A DNA stretch of 64,000 bases, taken from contig NC_090450.1 of assembly GCF_031143425.1 (NCBI RefSeq), positions 167,765,486 through 167,829,485 of the forward strand. Reading direction: 5' to 3'. This document shows, piece by piece, positions 22,436 through 34,934 of this stretch. Position 1 is the stretch's first letter, and each line of letters begins with the position of its first letter. The translations under genes and the position numbers were made by a program. The stretch is from Pleurodeles waltl (Eukaryota > Chordata > Amphibia > Caudata > Salamandridae). A model generated the notes under the pieces. It was not told the origin of the DNA. It made no database searches and worked only from the letters and a program-made list of their open reading frames with translations.

Positions 22436-22664
22436 CTAATGCACTTTACTAGGGACTTGCTGGTAAATCAAATATGCCAACCATGGATAGCCAATGTACA
22501 CATACAATTTATTCAGGGAACACCTACACTTTAGCACTGGTCAGCAGTGGTAAAAGTGTCCGGAGCAAACAAAACAGCAAAAACAGAGTCCAGCACACAG
22601 AAACAACGTGGGAAGTAGAGGCAAAACGTTAAGGGAGACCATGCCAATGATGCCACGTCTAACA

Positions 22665-23540
22665 AGAAGATAAATGCACACGGTATGTGATCACAGTCTT
22701 TTTCCTGGCAGCATAACAGTTGTTATTAGATAGGTCGATGCAGAGTCATTCTCAATCAACCTTCCGTGGCCCCTGGGACTACATTTCCTATAAGGCAACA
22801 GCACAAGGCCTCTCTCTGCAGTGAGTGACGTGCACGAACCGCACCTAGCACTAAAGATAAATACAGCATACAATGGAGTTCTGATTTATCGGCGGGGAGA
22901 AGAAGAGCCCCAAATAGGGACATGATACCCTTGAAAGCTTGAGTAGATCATTATAATAAAAACAAATTAAGATGTTTAAGGTAGGAACAATGACAGATTG
23001 CAACTTGTTCTTTCTATCGTTCACTTTTAAATGCTGTGTGTGATTACTGGGACATATCCCTCACTCCTTTGACTTAGTTTGACTTCCTGAAAATCCAGGG
23101 TAGCTGCTTCATGTTTGGTGTCATTATACCTCCAACAGACCAAACAAAACTGGGAACTGCACCTAGCTCTCCACATTGCATGTATTTACATGTTTTGTAT
23201 GCATCTCATGTCCTCGTAAGTGAGCCAGTGGACATTCTCACATGCTACAGATAAAGGCAATAAAACACCAGCTTAAGATAACAAAAGTTTATTTTTATTT
23301 TTGGTTCCTTTCATAATTTGATTCCTTATGCCATACCTTCCCCCCGCAGTGAGTGAGCTGATAATGCACTGACAATCGAACAATGATCCCGATAACACAC
23401 AAGTCCATCATCTTTTTATTTTACAGGACCCAAGGCGATTACGTTGTGGGAAAGGACAAACAAGCCCTTCTTCCACACTGGACCTTTCGGCCTCTCTCAT
23501 TGGGCTAAAACATGTTGTCTTCACATAAGGTGTAGGAACA
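22665..23540. other. No gene or recognised repeat
   Basis: Moderately AT-rich sequence with only short chance frames. No terminal repeat, RT motif or tandem repeat was recognised here. Confidence 0.4.
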
Positions 23541-23810
23541 TTGGCCGATATGTACAAACCTATTTAGCATTTCTTAATTCACCTAATCGCTATTTTGGGC
23601 CAGAAAGGCTATATAGCCAGCCTATCCAAATGTACAAAAGTTAGAAACACAGTCGCAAATTGCAATTTCTACCATGTAGAAATTGCATATATCGATTACC
23701 AAAATAGGAAATTGCAAATAGGGATTTTCTATTTGCGATTTCCAAACCGTATGCACATAGCATTTCCTACATGCAAAATGGGCATTTAGGAAATGTTATT
23801 ACCATTGAAT
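23541..23810. repeat. MITE-like fragment rich in short inverted words
   Basis: Repeated words such as AATTGCAA, GAAATTGC, TTTGCGATTT and GGAAATTGCAAATAGG occur in both orientations, as in the MITE family at 51.5-52.2 kb and 34.9-35.5 kb. Clear ends and target duplication were not found, so this is probably an eroded copy. Confidence 0.4.
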
Positions 23811-24407
23811 CCAATCTGATAGTAACCAGGTTTAAATTTTAAGAAGCCACCCAAATGCAATTGTTACATTGCCATATTGTGGATTTGTGGTAATACTGGA
23901 AGACAATCATTTATGAAATAATTCCTTGTTTAGGACTCCATGTTGTGTTTTGTATCCTAAAAGTGCCCCAGATTCTTATTATAAATGGAGCATAAATGGA
24001 GTCTTTTATATAAAACACAAGTAATTTTTGAAAGTCGCACATCCTGAACTCACATATTTGGAGGTGCTATCATATGTGGTAATAAAGAAAATGGAGATTG
24101 AGTGAAATAACATATTTGCCTGGGATCACACAATTTTTAAGCGTGGCAGCCAAAACTGCTGATTGTTTTTTCTTGTTGCATATTGTGCAGTTTAGCCCCT
24201 TGATGGGTATCTTTTTCTGTCTCCTGTTTTAGATCAAAAGTTAATGTTTTGTGTTAATCTCTTAGTGTACAAGGTTAGAGGATTGTGGCAGGCAGAAACA
24301 CATGAAAACTCGGCTTCAGTCAGGTTTGAGGCCCAAGGAGACCAGGCATCATCTGGCTCGACGCTTTCAGTGGCTAGTGACCTTTAGTTATAAATAATAC
24401 ACACTCT

Positions 24408-24720
24408 GAGGCTGATTCACAAAGCCATCTAAAACTAAGTAAAAGAGTACCCCTGTAATACTGTTTCCTTACTCCTATGTGCCTTTGTGAATTGGCACTA
24501 AAACATCTAGAACAGGAATTAAATGGGAATGTTTGGAGAATATTCATATCCAATTAGTACAAATAGAAAGGATTGAGCTCTTTTTGCCCTTTCACTAAGT
24601 GGGAGTGGATGTTTAAGGGCAGATTCACAAAGGCCTGTAACGACTATGTAAATGAGTACTTTTGTAGTACTACTTCCAGTATTCATTACTAATTTTGTGA
24701 TTCAACCCCACTGAGCTACA
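24408..24720. repeat. MITE-like remnant with GATTCACAAAG repeats
   Basis: GCTGATTCACAAAG (about 24,411) and GCAGATTCACAAAGGCC (about 24,621) recur as direct copies, with inverse forms TTTGTGAATTGG (about 24,484) and TTTGTGATTCAACC (about 24,695). The pattern suggests two head-to-tail eroded copies of a small inverted-repeat element. No target duplication could be fixed. Confidence 0.4.
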
Positions 24721-25920
24721 ACCCCACCGTTCATAGTCTGAAAGCAGTCCCTTTTTGATTACAAGGATTGGTGGCTAACGTCCGTTATTTGACACAATTT
24801 CTACATCTGGTATGCTAGGCCTGTGTTGGGTCTATTTTCAACACCCTCACGGGTCGCCCCTATTTACGTAACCTAATTCTGACAGAATAACAGCACTGAC
24901 AAGGGATGCTCTAAGACTGGTTGGCCACAAGGGCTAAAGTTACCGTTCAAACAGAGATGATGATTGTAGTCCCTGACGCTGGGAAGGGTCTGAGTGCTAA
25001 ATTAAACCTCGTGGTCAGAGCTTCTTCTGGCATGATGTCGAAAATGACCCTGCTCGCGTGCTTCAGTACTGACTGCTGACTTGCAAAAGAAAATTGAAAA
25101 CATTCATCTGGATTCACGAAACATTTTGCGAAAATGAATCCTTGATTCATAAAACTTTGTGGTGAAAGCAAATGCCGCAATTGTGTTATCTGAGAGAGAA
25201 AATGTTAACTTGGGATCATTTATCTTTTTGGAATTTGCTAAACATCTACATGTTTGTAACTTGTCTGCCCTTCACAGATATTCCCAAAGAGTTTAAAAAC
25301 TAACCATGCAAATACGTAAATTGTATGAAAAACATTACAGCAATATTGGAATATTTTTTAAAACAGCGTGAAAGGAGTTTCTGCACTTGAAGAGCGAGAG
25401 TATCTTTAGAATCTTAACTGTAACCATGAACTGGCAATGTGTCTTAGAGGCAATGTGTCAGTTCCGGGCTATAGGTACTCAATACAATTCCCATATATTT
25501 CTGTGATCCTAGTCTACCCAGCCTTTGTACAACAAGGCCTCTCTTTTCCAAACGAAATGTATTTCGTTGTGATGCTTTAGCGCCGATCTACTTTGCTGAG
25601 CAAATATTTCTGCTAAATCATTCAACAAATCACTTAAAGGTCGGACTGCTTTAAAATGTATAACTGGTAATCTTTGTAGCCACCATACGCCTGAAAAAGA
25701 CAAATTCTACTACAAATAAATAAGGCGTTGCATTTAACGTAATATGCCATTAATTAATGTATAGAACATTTCTACATACGATACCATTCTCGTAGGTAAT
25801 ATCATTTTTAAAAATTCCATCCGCAGAATACAGAATTTAAAAAGAAAAGTGAAATGGCAAAGTGCAAATGTGACACATGGAGGAAAGTGCATATGTTAAA
25901 GTCATGAGTCCCCAAATTGA
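24721..25920. other. No gene seen
   Basis: Short frames only, none with a recognisable motif. No repeat boundary was identified. Confidence 0.35.
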
Positions 25921-25959
25921 GCCATCAGGCCTCCTTTACAAGCTTCGGCTCTGATGCTC

Positions 25960-26830
25960 CATGCCCAGAGTGTGAACCTAGGGAACCTAGAGGTACAAAG
26001 ACAATGTGTTCCTTTGTGTAACATCTAAGGAGCTTAGGAGCTGTTTTGTGCCCATTATTTGGCAAATTGTAATAATATAATTTTTTCAAGGAAGAACATA
26101 ACCTGGACAACAAATATAAGAAGTGTTCTTTTGTCTCTGGGTTTGTCAGGGAGAAGGGACAGTTTAATAAGTGGCCTAAAGCTCTTATTCCAGGTGCCTG
26201 TGAAAGATGTAAGTGGTAAGTTGCCAGTTCTACATTTAATATGCATGCTTTTTTGCCCTGGCATGATCCTGTCCAAGCAAGGCTCAAAACTGGAAATACA
26301 TGTATGCTCAAGAAATTTACCAGACACTACGATCTTTTGGGTTTTCCATGTTCTAGCTAAAATGAATGCTCAGAAAGCTTTCTTCGGCTTTGTAATTATG
26401 TTTTTGTTGAATAAAGCTGGGGATTGTCATATTTCCTCCATTTTAACCGCTATACAAAGGAGTTTGATCTTTTTAAGCCATGGAGTACGTACATGTTTAT
26501 CCATACTAATACGATCAAATAAGGCATCACAATAAGGGGCCAGTTCCAGTGTAGTCCAAAGACGAGTCCAATAAGTCAACGTTTTCAAAAGGACCATGGA
26601 GTCTGCCTTGCTTAATGCTAAGTCAAATCGAAATGGTGTTAGAGGGGTACTCGAAGGCAAGGAAAGCAGTGACCTGATGAATTTGTATTCAGTTAGAACG
26701 AGAGGCGACACAGGGGAACATCCCCAAACCTCTGCTCCATAGGTAGTCCCAGTCTGAGCGGTAGCCCTATAGATTTCTATAGCTGGGGAGACAGTCTCAG
26801 TAGAAATAGCCTGCTATTTCTGACTATAAT
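25960..26830 (-). mobile_element. LINE 3' fragment, minus strand
   Basis: The minus strand encodes, across frame changes, a stretch at 26,711-26,427 with WTRLWTTLELAPY and then pieces at 26,327-25,925 resembling RTGNLPLTSFTGTWN and a Cys/His-rich end. The order and wording parallel the ORF2 C-terminus of the LINE at 43.9-44.5 kb (WVRIWTTPELVEY, then HGCLPMKSLTSTW, then CLSCNCTAETILHFMFICP). It is therefore a degenerate, 5'-truncated copy of a related LINE. Confidence 0.7.
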
Positions 26831-26953
26831 TGCTGCTTTTCGTTGTTAAGTGGCTCTACTCTTTTTTTATCTGAGGGGCCCATGATAAATATTTGGATGG
26901 CAGAATCACCTCAATTGTTGGGTACAGAGTACAATCCCACGCCATGTGAGGCC

Positions 26954-27875
26954 TGTCGACCCAATCTGAGTTTTCCGGCCAACTAGCAGCGCCTCATCGC
27001 CTACCAAGAGCGGGGATGATTGTGGCAACCGGATACATGAGAGAGAGGACTCCTAAGGGAAATATTGGTTGATCAGATCTCATCCCTTTCTCTCAGTTAT
27101 ATTAGTCTCACACAGGCAAAGACAAACAGAAGCAGAGTATAGTTCGAGAAGGTTTATTGAAGTATCTGCATCCTACATAAAATGGCATGTATTGTAATAA
27201 CTAGGATGATAAAACATGCTAGAAGCAAAACTGTGACAAGAAGAGTGAAACACAAAGTCCCACCATACTGTCACTAGGAATAATATTTATGTATATTCCT
27301 ACCTAAGCTATGTTAGAGCACAGCGTGATAAGCCCTAATCCGCCCTTCAGGTTTCCCACCTGGAAATACATCGTCCCCCATACCTGAGCAAGAAATCCTG
27401 TTTTCTAAAACGAGACCAGTCCCATATAGGGCAGTGTTCCGGCAGTATAAGCAAGCAACTGTAGAAAAGACATTCAGCAATTAGCATGCAGTTGTGGTCA
27501 TCTGGCTGGAATCTCCCTCTATTGTGTATGGGACAGCGAAGTGTTTTTATAATAAAACAGCTGATGTTCTAAGAAAAGGTCCCCATGTAAGGATATGTAT
27601 GTTTCTGTGAATGTCGGAGGCACAGCGTACCACTTTTGTTGGCAACCCTAGCTGTCTGCAGCCTTGAGGAAAGCACAAAGTGAAATGAATGCTGTGCTAA
27701 GACGCAATACTTTCCTAAGTGAAAGAACAACCAGATAGAGAAAATAAAACAATGTGGATAATGTTAGAAAAACAAAACAATGTTGAATAAAATGTGACTG
27801 GCCTAAAGTGCACAACGGCAGGCCTAGTTTGCTAAAATAACATGTCTAAAATATGGCTAAAATAGCTATACAACA
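26954..27875 (-). repeat. Diverged solo LTR related to the foamy-like LTR
   Basis: Colinear blocks match the foamy-like LTR in the same orientation: CCGGCCAACTAGCAGCGCCTCAT, GATGATTGTGGCAACCG, TTAGAGCACAGCGTGATAAGC, CATACCTGAGCAA, TGGAATCTCCCTCT, GGGACAGCGAAGTGTTTTTATAA and AAGTGCACAACGGC. It begins TGTCG, as the provirus LTR does, and ends ACAACA. The flanking four bases are GGCC and GGCT. No internal viral sequence adjoins it, so it is a solo LTR of a related, older insertion. The exact left edge is less certain than the right. Confidence 0.7.
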
Positions 27876-27876
27876 G

Positions 27877-28265
27877 GCTCATGGCTCAGGAATCATGCAG
27901 TGCTTTTAGTGCTTTGTTTGTCCTGTGCTCCTCCTCCTGTCAGCTTCTGAATCTTAGGGGTGAAGTCCCACCCCAGGGATGGGCCAGAAAAAGTCAAGTG
28001 CGGGAGCTCATGGTGCAGGAAGTGTGCAATGCTTTTCGCGCTTTGTTTGCTCTGCGCTCCTCTTTCTGTCAGCTGCTGAATCCTATGAGGTGAAGTCCCA
28101 CACCAGGAATAGGCCAGAAAGAATCAAGTGTGGGGGTTTGTGGTACAGGAAGTGTGCAGTGCTTTTGGTGCTTTGCATGTCCTGTGCTCCTCCTTCTGTC
28201 AGCTGCTGAATCTTAGGGGGTGAAGCCCCACCCCAGGTATGGACCAGAAAGAGTCAGGTGCAGGG
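27877..28265. repeat. Tandem repeat, 129-130 bp x 3
   Basis: Units start at about 27,877, 28,006 and 28,136 and share CAGTGCTTTTNGTGCTTTG, CCTGTGCTCCTCCTTCTGTCAGC and GGTGAAGTCCCACCCCAGG. It begins right at the end of the solo LTR. Short open frames across it come from the unit and are not genes. Confidence 0.85.
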
Positions 28266-31200
28266 GCTCTCTGTGGCATATCTAAAGTAAGTTGGAGCGG
28301 GTACTCCAAAAAAACATGAAAGATTACCTGTCTAGTGTATTTAGACTGTCATTGGCTATAATGCATTTGTAATATAGCAGAATGGATATCTACCACATTT
28401 TTAATGGAGTACCTCAGTTTTCTGAATCCAATATAAAGCTCATTGTTCTTTTTATCATATAATCTGAAATATGAAAGGAACAAACCAACTTAGCCAGTCT
28501 GTGCTTTCCTTGCTGTCACATCTTTTAGATACATGTCAAAGGCATCAGAGTTCCCAAAAGGCTATCATTTGCAAAGAGTAGACAAAGTATGTCCCTGGGA
28601 TAGTAATGTTAGTATAATTCCCACCACAGATGTAATTTTGTAGATGGAATACCCTCTGAAAGAAATCAAACTTGAAGTTAAATAACATTGCAACTGCCTT
28701 TTAGAAGATTATACAGTCCAGCTCTTCTCTAGATCAGACCCATAGTTATAGATGTCTGACCAATGTCAGTGCTCCGGGAAAAGTGAGTAAATAATCAGAA
28801 CAAATATTAGTAACATTCCTGAGTTTTTATAAATATTATTTAAACTTCTGTTCAAGATAGATATATTATGGTTTGGGATAAACAACAAAAGTAATTCAAA
28901 CATTGTTTTAAATATTTATTAAAAACATATTCACTGGTAAGTTTGAGTTCTTGATCATTATACAGGATAGGCAACTTTTAACTTTGTCTTCCTGAAGCTC
29001 TGGTGCCTAATTAACTTTAGCCTGCCAGGAGCTGGTCACGGTCAATGAGTTCCTCTTAAATAAGGTGTGAATACTACCCTTAGTGGAGAAACAGTGGCTT
29101 AGACCTTTTCGCTGATTGGCCTTAGCGTGAGGTGTTCAGGAACTTCTTTAACTTACAAGGGACCAGGGTGATGCATGCCCATTCATAGCTAAGTATAAAG
29201 TGAGTCCTAGAGAAGAAAACCTTTTGGTCACATTGCTAACTATGAAAATCTTGCAATCAACTAAGTGGGAGGGCAGCTAGTCTTAGAAACGGTTTGTTGT
29301 GTTTGTGGAGGAGACGACTGCTCATTCCACTTGGCACACCTATGGCCAGGACATCAGCCAATTTCAAAGGCAAAAAGGTTCTGCCATGTTGGATTTCACT
29401 CAGAACAGTGCACGTGTGAGATAGTTTGCAGTAAGGAAAATAGGATATACAACAAAACTGTGAAGGTTTGCCCTCAGAACCTTTTTTTCCATTGCTAAGA
29501 GAATGTTTAGGGGTCACCACCACCCACTGGTTAGTAATTTCTACAAAAGTAGCCCTTCACCCCAGCTTATTCGATCACTATCTGAACCTGTGGAAGAACA
29601 GAAGAGGAATCAACCTGCTGTCTGTGACCTGTGTGGAGACCTAAGGTGCTGGACCTGCTCCCACTTTCACCCAGGACTGAGAAGTGGACTCAAGGGTGAG
29701 TTGGATGACGTCCTATGTGGTTGCAGGGACACAACAAGCTGCAAGACGCCTTTTCATGAGGTGATCAGTTGATCTATTACACCTGGATCTGTCCTAAGCC
29801 AGGCAGAAGGCATGTGATGGAGTGAGTCCTGGCACATAAATATTGTCCCTGAAGTCATAGGAGCCTTAGAAGAAACTAATAGGAATTGCTCCAACAAGTC
29901 TGAAATCTGGGACTTGGAACATTTTTGACTTTCCTAGAGCTCTGGATCTTCAGTGGGACCTCATGGAAAAGGTGCCAATACTGAAGAGACTTCATTAGAT
30001 ACAGCTTCCAAGATTGCCCTGCTGGACAATTTTGAGCTGCAAAAAAAGTGACTAAGTAGACGGTAAAAATCTTGGTATGGTGAAGGTACGAAAGGTATCT
30101 GCACAGTGAGAGTAATTCAGCAAAGGTGAAACTTGAAGTTTCTCACTCTGAGTGTTTCCTGCTGAAACCAATGGATATAGTTGGACCTCATTCAATAGGT
30201 ATCTAAATTCAAGTGAATGAATGCAGCCTGAAATCTGCTCCTGCTGAAGAATTTATTTTGATTTCCATTTCAGAGACTGAGTCGGAAGTTAAAATCTTTG
30301 ACAGGAATGACCCTCGTGGCACATCCAACCTCCTTTGCATAACAGTCAGCCTGACATTGCGCACCATCAAATTTATGATTGATGTGTTACTTTTTCTAAA
30401 TTGCTTTTGTACTAAAACTTTTTAAAAAACATCTCTCCAACTCTTCTTATTTAATTTGAATAATATTGTTTTCATTTTCTAATTACAGTTCTCCCCATAT
30501 TTGGAAGTTGGCACTGGGATTTTTACTGTGTTGTGTTTTGACATTTTATTTGTCTTGAAACAGCTAACTACTTAACTCTTTTTCCTTAAATTAATCCTAT
30601 CCCCTTTGTGCCATAGCTACCAGGGATGAGCAGTGGTTTATTTATTGAAATTATGTGTTGGACCTGACACGATTTTAGATATAATACTAGGAATTATTTA
30701 CAGAATCCTCAAAAAGTAACCCATTTTCTTAAACCCACTGTGATCATTCAGATCTTCAAACCCATAGGACTGGTGATGGCTCTTGTAGTTGGAATAAACC
30801 CATTGGGAACTGATGGTGTAATACAGCCAATTCACATGTTAAGATTAAAAAGGCAGGCTTGACCAGACTGAATTGGTTCTATTGTGCAAACATCAATGAA
30901 TGTTAACTAGTCATTGAAGATAAATTTGGAGAGACTTCTTATCATTCATAGATGTCATGATCTGACATTTTTTAAAGACGGGGGGGGAGGTAAACGGCTC
31001 TAAGAACTATAGATAATTCCTCAAAAAGTATTTAAACTTAATAGGACATAGATATAGAATCATTTAAGGGTTAAGGGACTTATAACCAAATTATGTAACA
31101 TAATTTAAGCTTTCTCATGGAGGAAAATAGACATGTCTCTTTTTAGTTAGCGCTTGATCCACTGTTTGCTATACCAACTAAATGCTTGTCTTGCAAACAA

Positions 31201-31830
31201 TAATGATATGGGTTTGTCACACAGTCACAGCTGTCAGCTATAAATATATACTATGAAGAAAATGACTTGAGAATAAATATCTAAAAAAACAAAAACAATG
31301 ATATTGGTAAAAAGAAGTAAAACCTCCTTTTCAATAATAACCTTTAACAGAATGCCTATATCAAATCTTCAGTTTTGCACTTCTGCAATCAATGACTCAA
31401 TAGCAGGATCCAGGGAATTATATAGTTCCACTGATATACAGAGCTATTGATAAAGTGGCAGAGGTAAAATCAGGGGTCAGATTATCTGTGGCACTGAACT
31501 TTAGGGCTTGACTAAAGCACCAACTCAAATAGGATGGCACTAAAGAAATTTCTAGAGGACAACTTTGGGGACAACTTTGGGCCTCCCACACAATACCACT
31601 GCAGGCATGAATCAGATTTGCATCTATAACAAAAAAGTGCCAATTAGCTCTCATAAATTTTGAGCTAAAAAGATTAAGGTCAAAAGGCTGAAATCTGGTA
31701 GATACATTCTACCAGTTTTAAATGAATTGTCAGTCAGATTATTCCATCAAATGGAAAATGGAGACACCCCAACTAAATCTATGCCTGACTCCAAACAACT
31801 CAAACTTGCAACTGCTGTCCAAGAAAAGAA
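28266..31830. other. Long non-coding stretch, no recognised gene
   Basis: Only short frames occur; an 89-codon frame at 29,503-29,772 has a few cysteines but no recognisable domain. A run of nine G lies near 30,980. The region may hold eroded retroelement sequence, but no motif was secure enough to call. Confidence 0.35.
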
Positions 31831-31839
31831 TGAATGAAA

Positions 31840-32220
31840 ATAGAAATAAACAATTTGATGACTTAAAGTAGTCCAAAAAGTAAAAACTCTTGAACGTTTC
31901 TACTCCTCTTATCAAGTTGGCCTCTTTAGTATTTCCTGCCAGGCACTAACATACCTGTTAAAATGCCCTAGCCACAAGCAGAACTTTTAAATTAAACACC
32001 TTGCTGAAAAGAAGGAAGCTAACCAAGTCTGAAAAGTGCTACCATGGTGAAAGTGAAGATCTTGCTCATTTTGTGTTAACCTGCCAAATATACAATTGGA
32101 TCAGATCAAAACAATCAAACACATATTGGACCAAGAGCATCTGGAGAATGTTGAGGAATTTATGTTTTTCCTTCTAAGCAACATTTGACAAAGCAACTGA
32201 GCTCATGGGTCATTTCCTCC
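31840..32220 (+). mobile_element. LINE ORF2 3' end fragment
   Basis: At about 32,040-32,160 the plus strand reads CYHGESEDLAHFVLTC followed by a Trp-rich stretch and a stop. A Cys...HFxxxC element of this kind ends the ORF2 proteins of LINEs and has a clear counterpart in the LINE at 44.4 kb (CNCTAETILHFMFICP). Upstream codons are badly broken. A 5'-truncated LINE copy is the simplest reading. Confidence 0.55.
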
Positions 32221-33245
32221 TAAGACGCTGAAATCTCAGAGAGAGAAACAACTATGTGACAAGCACCTTACACAGAAATGTGGGTGCCAAGTCAAACAGT
32301 GGGTAAAGCATCAATGTTGAAAATTAACACTATGGCAAGAAATGATGCAAGCTTAAGATATTATTTGCTTTTTATCCCTTTTTATGGAGCTGTTTTATAT
32401 ACATGTTAACATTAAATAGGAGCACGCTGTACATGAAACAATATGGGTTTTGTCAGGGAGACAAAATGACTATTGGTACAACATAGCCTAAGTGACATCT
32501 ACCAACATGTGCTCAAAGTCCTTACCCACAAAACGTGGTATGTCTCATCATAGCACCCTCGTTTTAGTAACATCTAGGTCATAATTAAATAAAATGAACT
32601 AACTGCCCTGGGAAATAAAACACCTTCAACATCTGACAGGCCTGTGCTGAAATGCTCTTGCCACTGCAGTGCCATCCACTAACAGAGGCAGCTGGCAAGG
32701 CTTCACTCTTTAGCACGCCTGATCAGCTTGATCAGCGTCAAAGAGGAAAGCGAAACTGTGAAGAAATCATATTCTTCATAACCTCTAACTATGCAGCATG
32801 GCTGAAAGAAAAAATATGCTATGACTTGGCCAGCATTTTTCTTTTTACTTTTAGCCATGCTGCACTGCGGTGGCTCTGCTGTCCAAGATGACTAACAAAA
32901 CACATTGACAAAAACAACATATCTTGCATAGGCGTAACCTATGGGCTTTGCCAATGCTTCTTTTTTAGGTCGTGCATAAGCGTACAACCTCTTGTATACT
33001 TGTATACTTGTAGATATACTTCTTCTGTGGGCTTCCAGCTATTTAATTTGTTAGTTTCAGTTTCATTTAAAATCCTTGCTTGCTAGTGGCCAGTCATGCC
33101 TCCCTGTCCCTCCTTCTTCTGTGTGGGAGCAGGGACCAACTACTGTATATTTAGGCTTTGGTCTGTTTATCTGGTCAGTAGAGGACCTTTTTTTACTTTC
33201 TTTCCTGCTCTTGTCCAAGGACGCTTCCCCTTTCATTTGCAGAGC
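32221..33245. other. No gene seen
   Basis: AT-rich sequence with short frames only. TATACTTGTATACTTGTA near 32,995-33,015 is a small simple repeat. Nothing else was recognised. Confidence 0.35.
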
Positions 33246-33249
33246 ATTC

Positions 33250-34690
33250 TTCCTCTGAGCTTAGCAGTAAAGAAGGCTATAAATCATTTGTTATCTTGGT
33301 CACATGTGGCCTTTGTGGGCTGTCTACACCCTCTCTCAACTGCCTGGCTCCCGCTCTTCCTTGGCTTGGATTTTATTTACCAAGTGTGCCTGCCTGTGTG
33401 CTGAGAGAAAGAATAGAGGATGGCTTGTAATTGCTTATAGCCTAGGCACCCAGCTCCACCAGGGCTCCGCAATCCTTAGAGACAGTGCCCACATCTGCTC
33501 CATACTTGGATCCCACTCGCAGCTCCATCAGTGCACCTAAGTTCACACACTCCAAGCCCTAAGCCGTGCCAGTACCAGGAACCCCACACATGCTGTCTGC
33601 CAGAGCACCTCAGTTGTTGCAGGCAGTACACTCAGCTGCTCCAGTACTGGAACCTCGGGCGCAGCTCCATCAGTGCACAACAGTTCACACACTCCGAGTC
33701 CTCAGCCGTGCCAGTGCCAGGAACCCCACACACGCTGTCTGCTCAGTTCTTGCAGTCAGTACACTCTGCTGCTCCAGTACTGGGACCTCGGGCACAGCTC
33801 CATCCGTGCACCAGAGTTCACACAATTCAAGCCCTCAGCCGCACTAATGCCAGGAAACCCCCACACACACTGTCTGCCAGAACACCTCAGTTCTTGCTGT
33901 CAGTACACTCTGCTGCTCCAGCGCTGAGACCTCAGGCGCAGCTACATCAGTGCACTGCAGTTCACACACTTCAAGCCTCTGCCGTGCCAGTGCCAGGAAC
34001 CCCAGACATGCTGCCTGCCAGAGCACCTCGGTTCTTCCAGTCAGTACACTCTACTGCTCCAGTACTGGGACCTCAGCGCAGCTCCATCAGTTCACACACT
34101 ACAAGCCCTCATTTGTGCCCCGCAGACCCCACACATGCTGTCTGCCAGAGCACCTCAGTTTCTGAGCTTAGCTGTAAACAGGGCTATAAATCAGGCTATT
34201 ATCTTGGTCACATTAGGTCTGCCTGCCTGTGCCATCCAGAGGCCCAGCCCCCAGATCTAACCTGATGTCACCTAGGAAACCTTTTTATGGTGTCCCTGCT
34301 CTTTCAGCTCTGCTACATGCATGCAGCTCAGCCAAAGCAGCTCCTTCCAATTAGTCAGTACCGACTGCTGTTCCAGTGCAGGGACCCCTCACCCAGCTCT
34401 ACAAGGGCTCTGCAATTCTTAGAAACAGTGCCCACTTCTGCTCCATACTGGGATCTCACCCGCAGCTCCATCAGTGCACCTCAGTTCACACACTCCAAGC
34501 CCTCAGCCGTTTCAGAACCCTACACACACGGTCTGCCAGGACCTCAGTTTTTACAGTCAGTGCACTCTGCTGTTCCAGTACTAGGACCTTGGGCACAGCT
34601 CCATCTGTGCACCTCAGCTCACATACTCCAAGACCTCAGACGTGCCAGTGCCAGGAACCCCACACATGCTGTCTGTTGGAGTAGGCCTTT
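33250..34690. repeat. Satellite-like array of ~140 bp units with a larger duplication
   Basis: Units of about 136-147 bp, marked by GCAGCTCCATCAGTGCAC, recur at about 33,518, 33,661, 33,797, 33,939, 34,078, 34,461 and 34,597. Each also has TTCACACACTCCAAGCCCTCAGCCGTGCCAGTGCCAGGAACCCCACACATGCTGTCTGC. A longer block repeats around it: CTGAGCTTAGCAGTAAAGAAGGCTATAAATCA at about 33,257 recurs at about 34,169, so the array is nested in a ~910 bp duplication. Several reading frames are open through the units. Confidence 0.85.
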
Positions 34691-34934
34691 AGTGGCCAGT
34701 ATGGCCTACTATGGCAGGCTTTAAGACTGTATTAGTGAGTTGTCAAGAATGGTATGGGGCTCTGTATGTTTGTAAAAGTGAGGGAGATTGATGTTCTCTG
34801 GAATGGGTAAATGAATAGGAAGAAACATATGGATCTGGGGGAAGTTTGCAAAGCTTTTGGTTCAGGCTGTCTTTCCTTTGGGATGGGAGTTTTCATGTAT
34901 GATGGCCCTATAGCACTATGGATGATTGGAATAT

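Larger units (their letters stand above)
9767..22664 (-). mobile_element. Solo LTR (~2.1 kb family) split by the foamy-like provirus
   Basis: The left half (9,767-10,445) and right half (21,245-22,664) together make about 2.1 kb, begin TGTTAGA and end TCTAACA, and are flanked by AGAAG. Both halves align in order with the inverse complement of the intact copy at 47,076-49,202 (for example GGGGTCTTT, CAGTCTGGTTACCCC, GCAGAGAGAAGTCTTTG, CTAGTAGCATTTGATTTACAGGCCCTGG). Judged by the TATA-like TATAAGAAG of the 47 kb copy, the family reads on the minus strand here. The right half is rearranged internally at 21,418-22,435. It has no coding capacity. Confidence 0.85.

Noticed and set aside
26059..26535. 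158-codon plus-strand frame
   Set aside because: It is antisense to the LINE ORF2 fragment whose minus-strand translation carries recognisable motifs.
29503..29772. Cys-containing 89-codon frame as a zinc-finger exon
   Set aside because: Spacing of Cys and His fits no finger class that I recognise, and no splice-consistent context was seen.
33531..34265. 244-codon open frame as a protein gene
   Set aside because: It lies in the ~140 bp tandem array and is a by-product of units without stops; other frames are open too, and no domain is visible.
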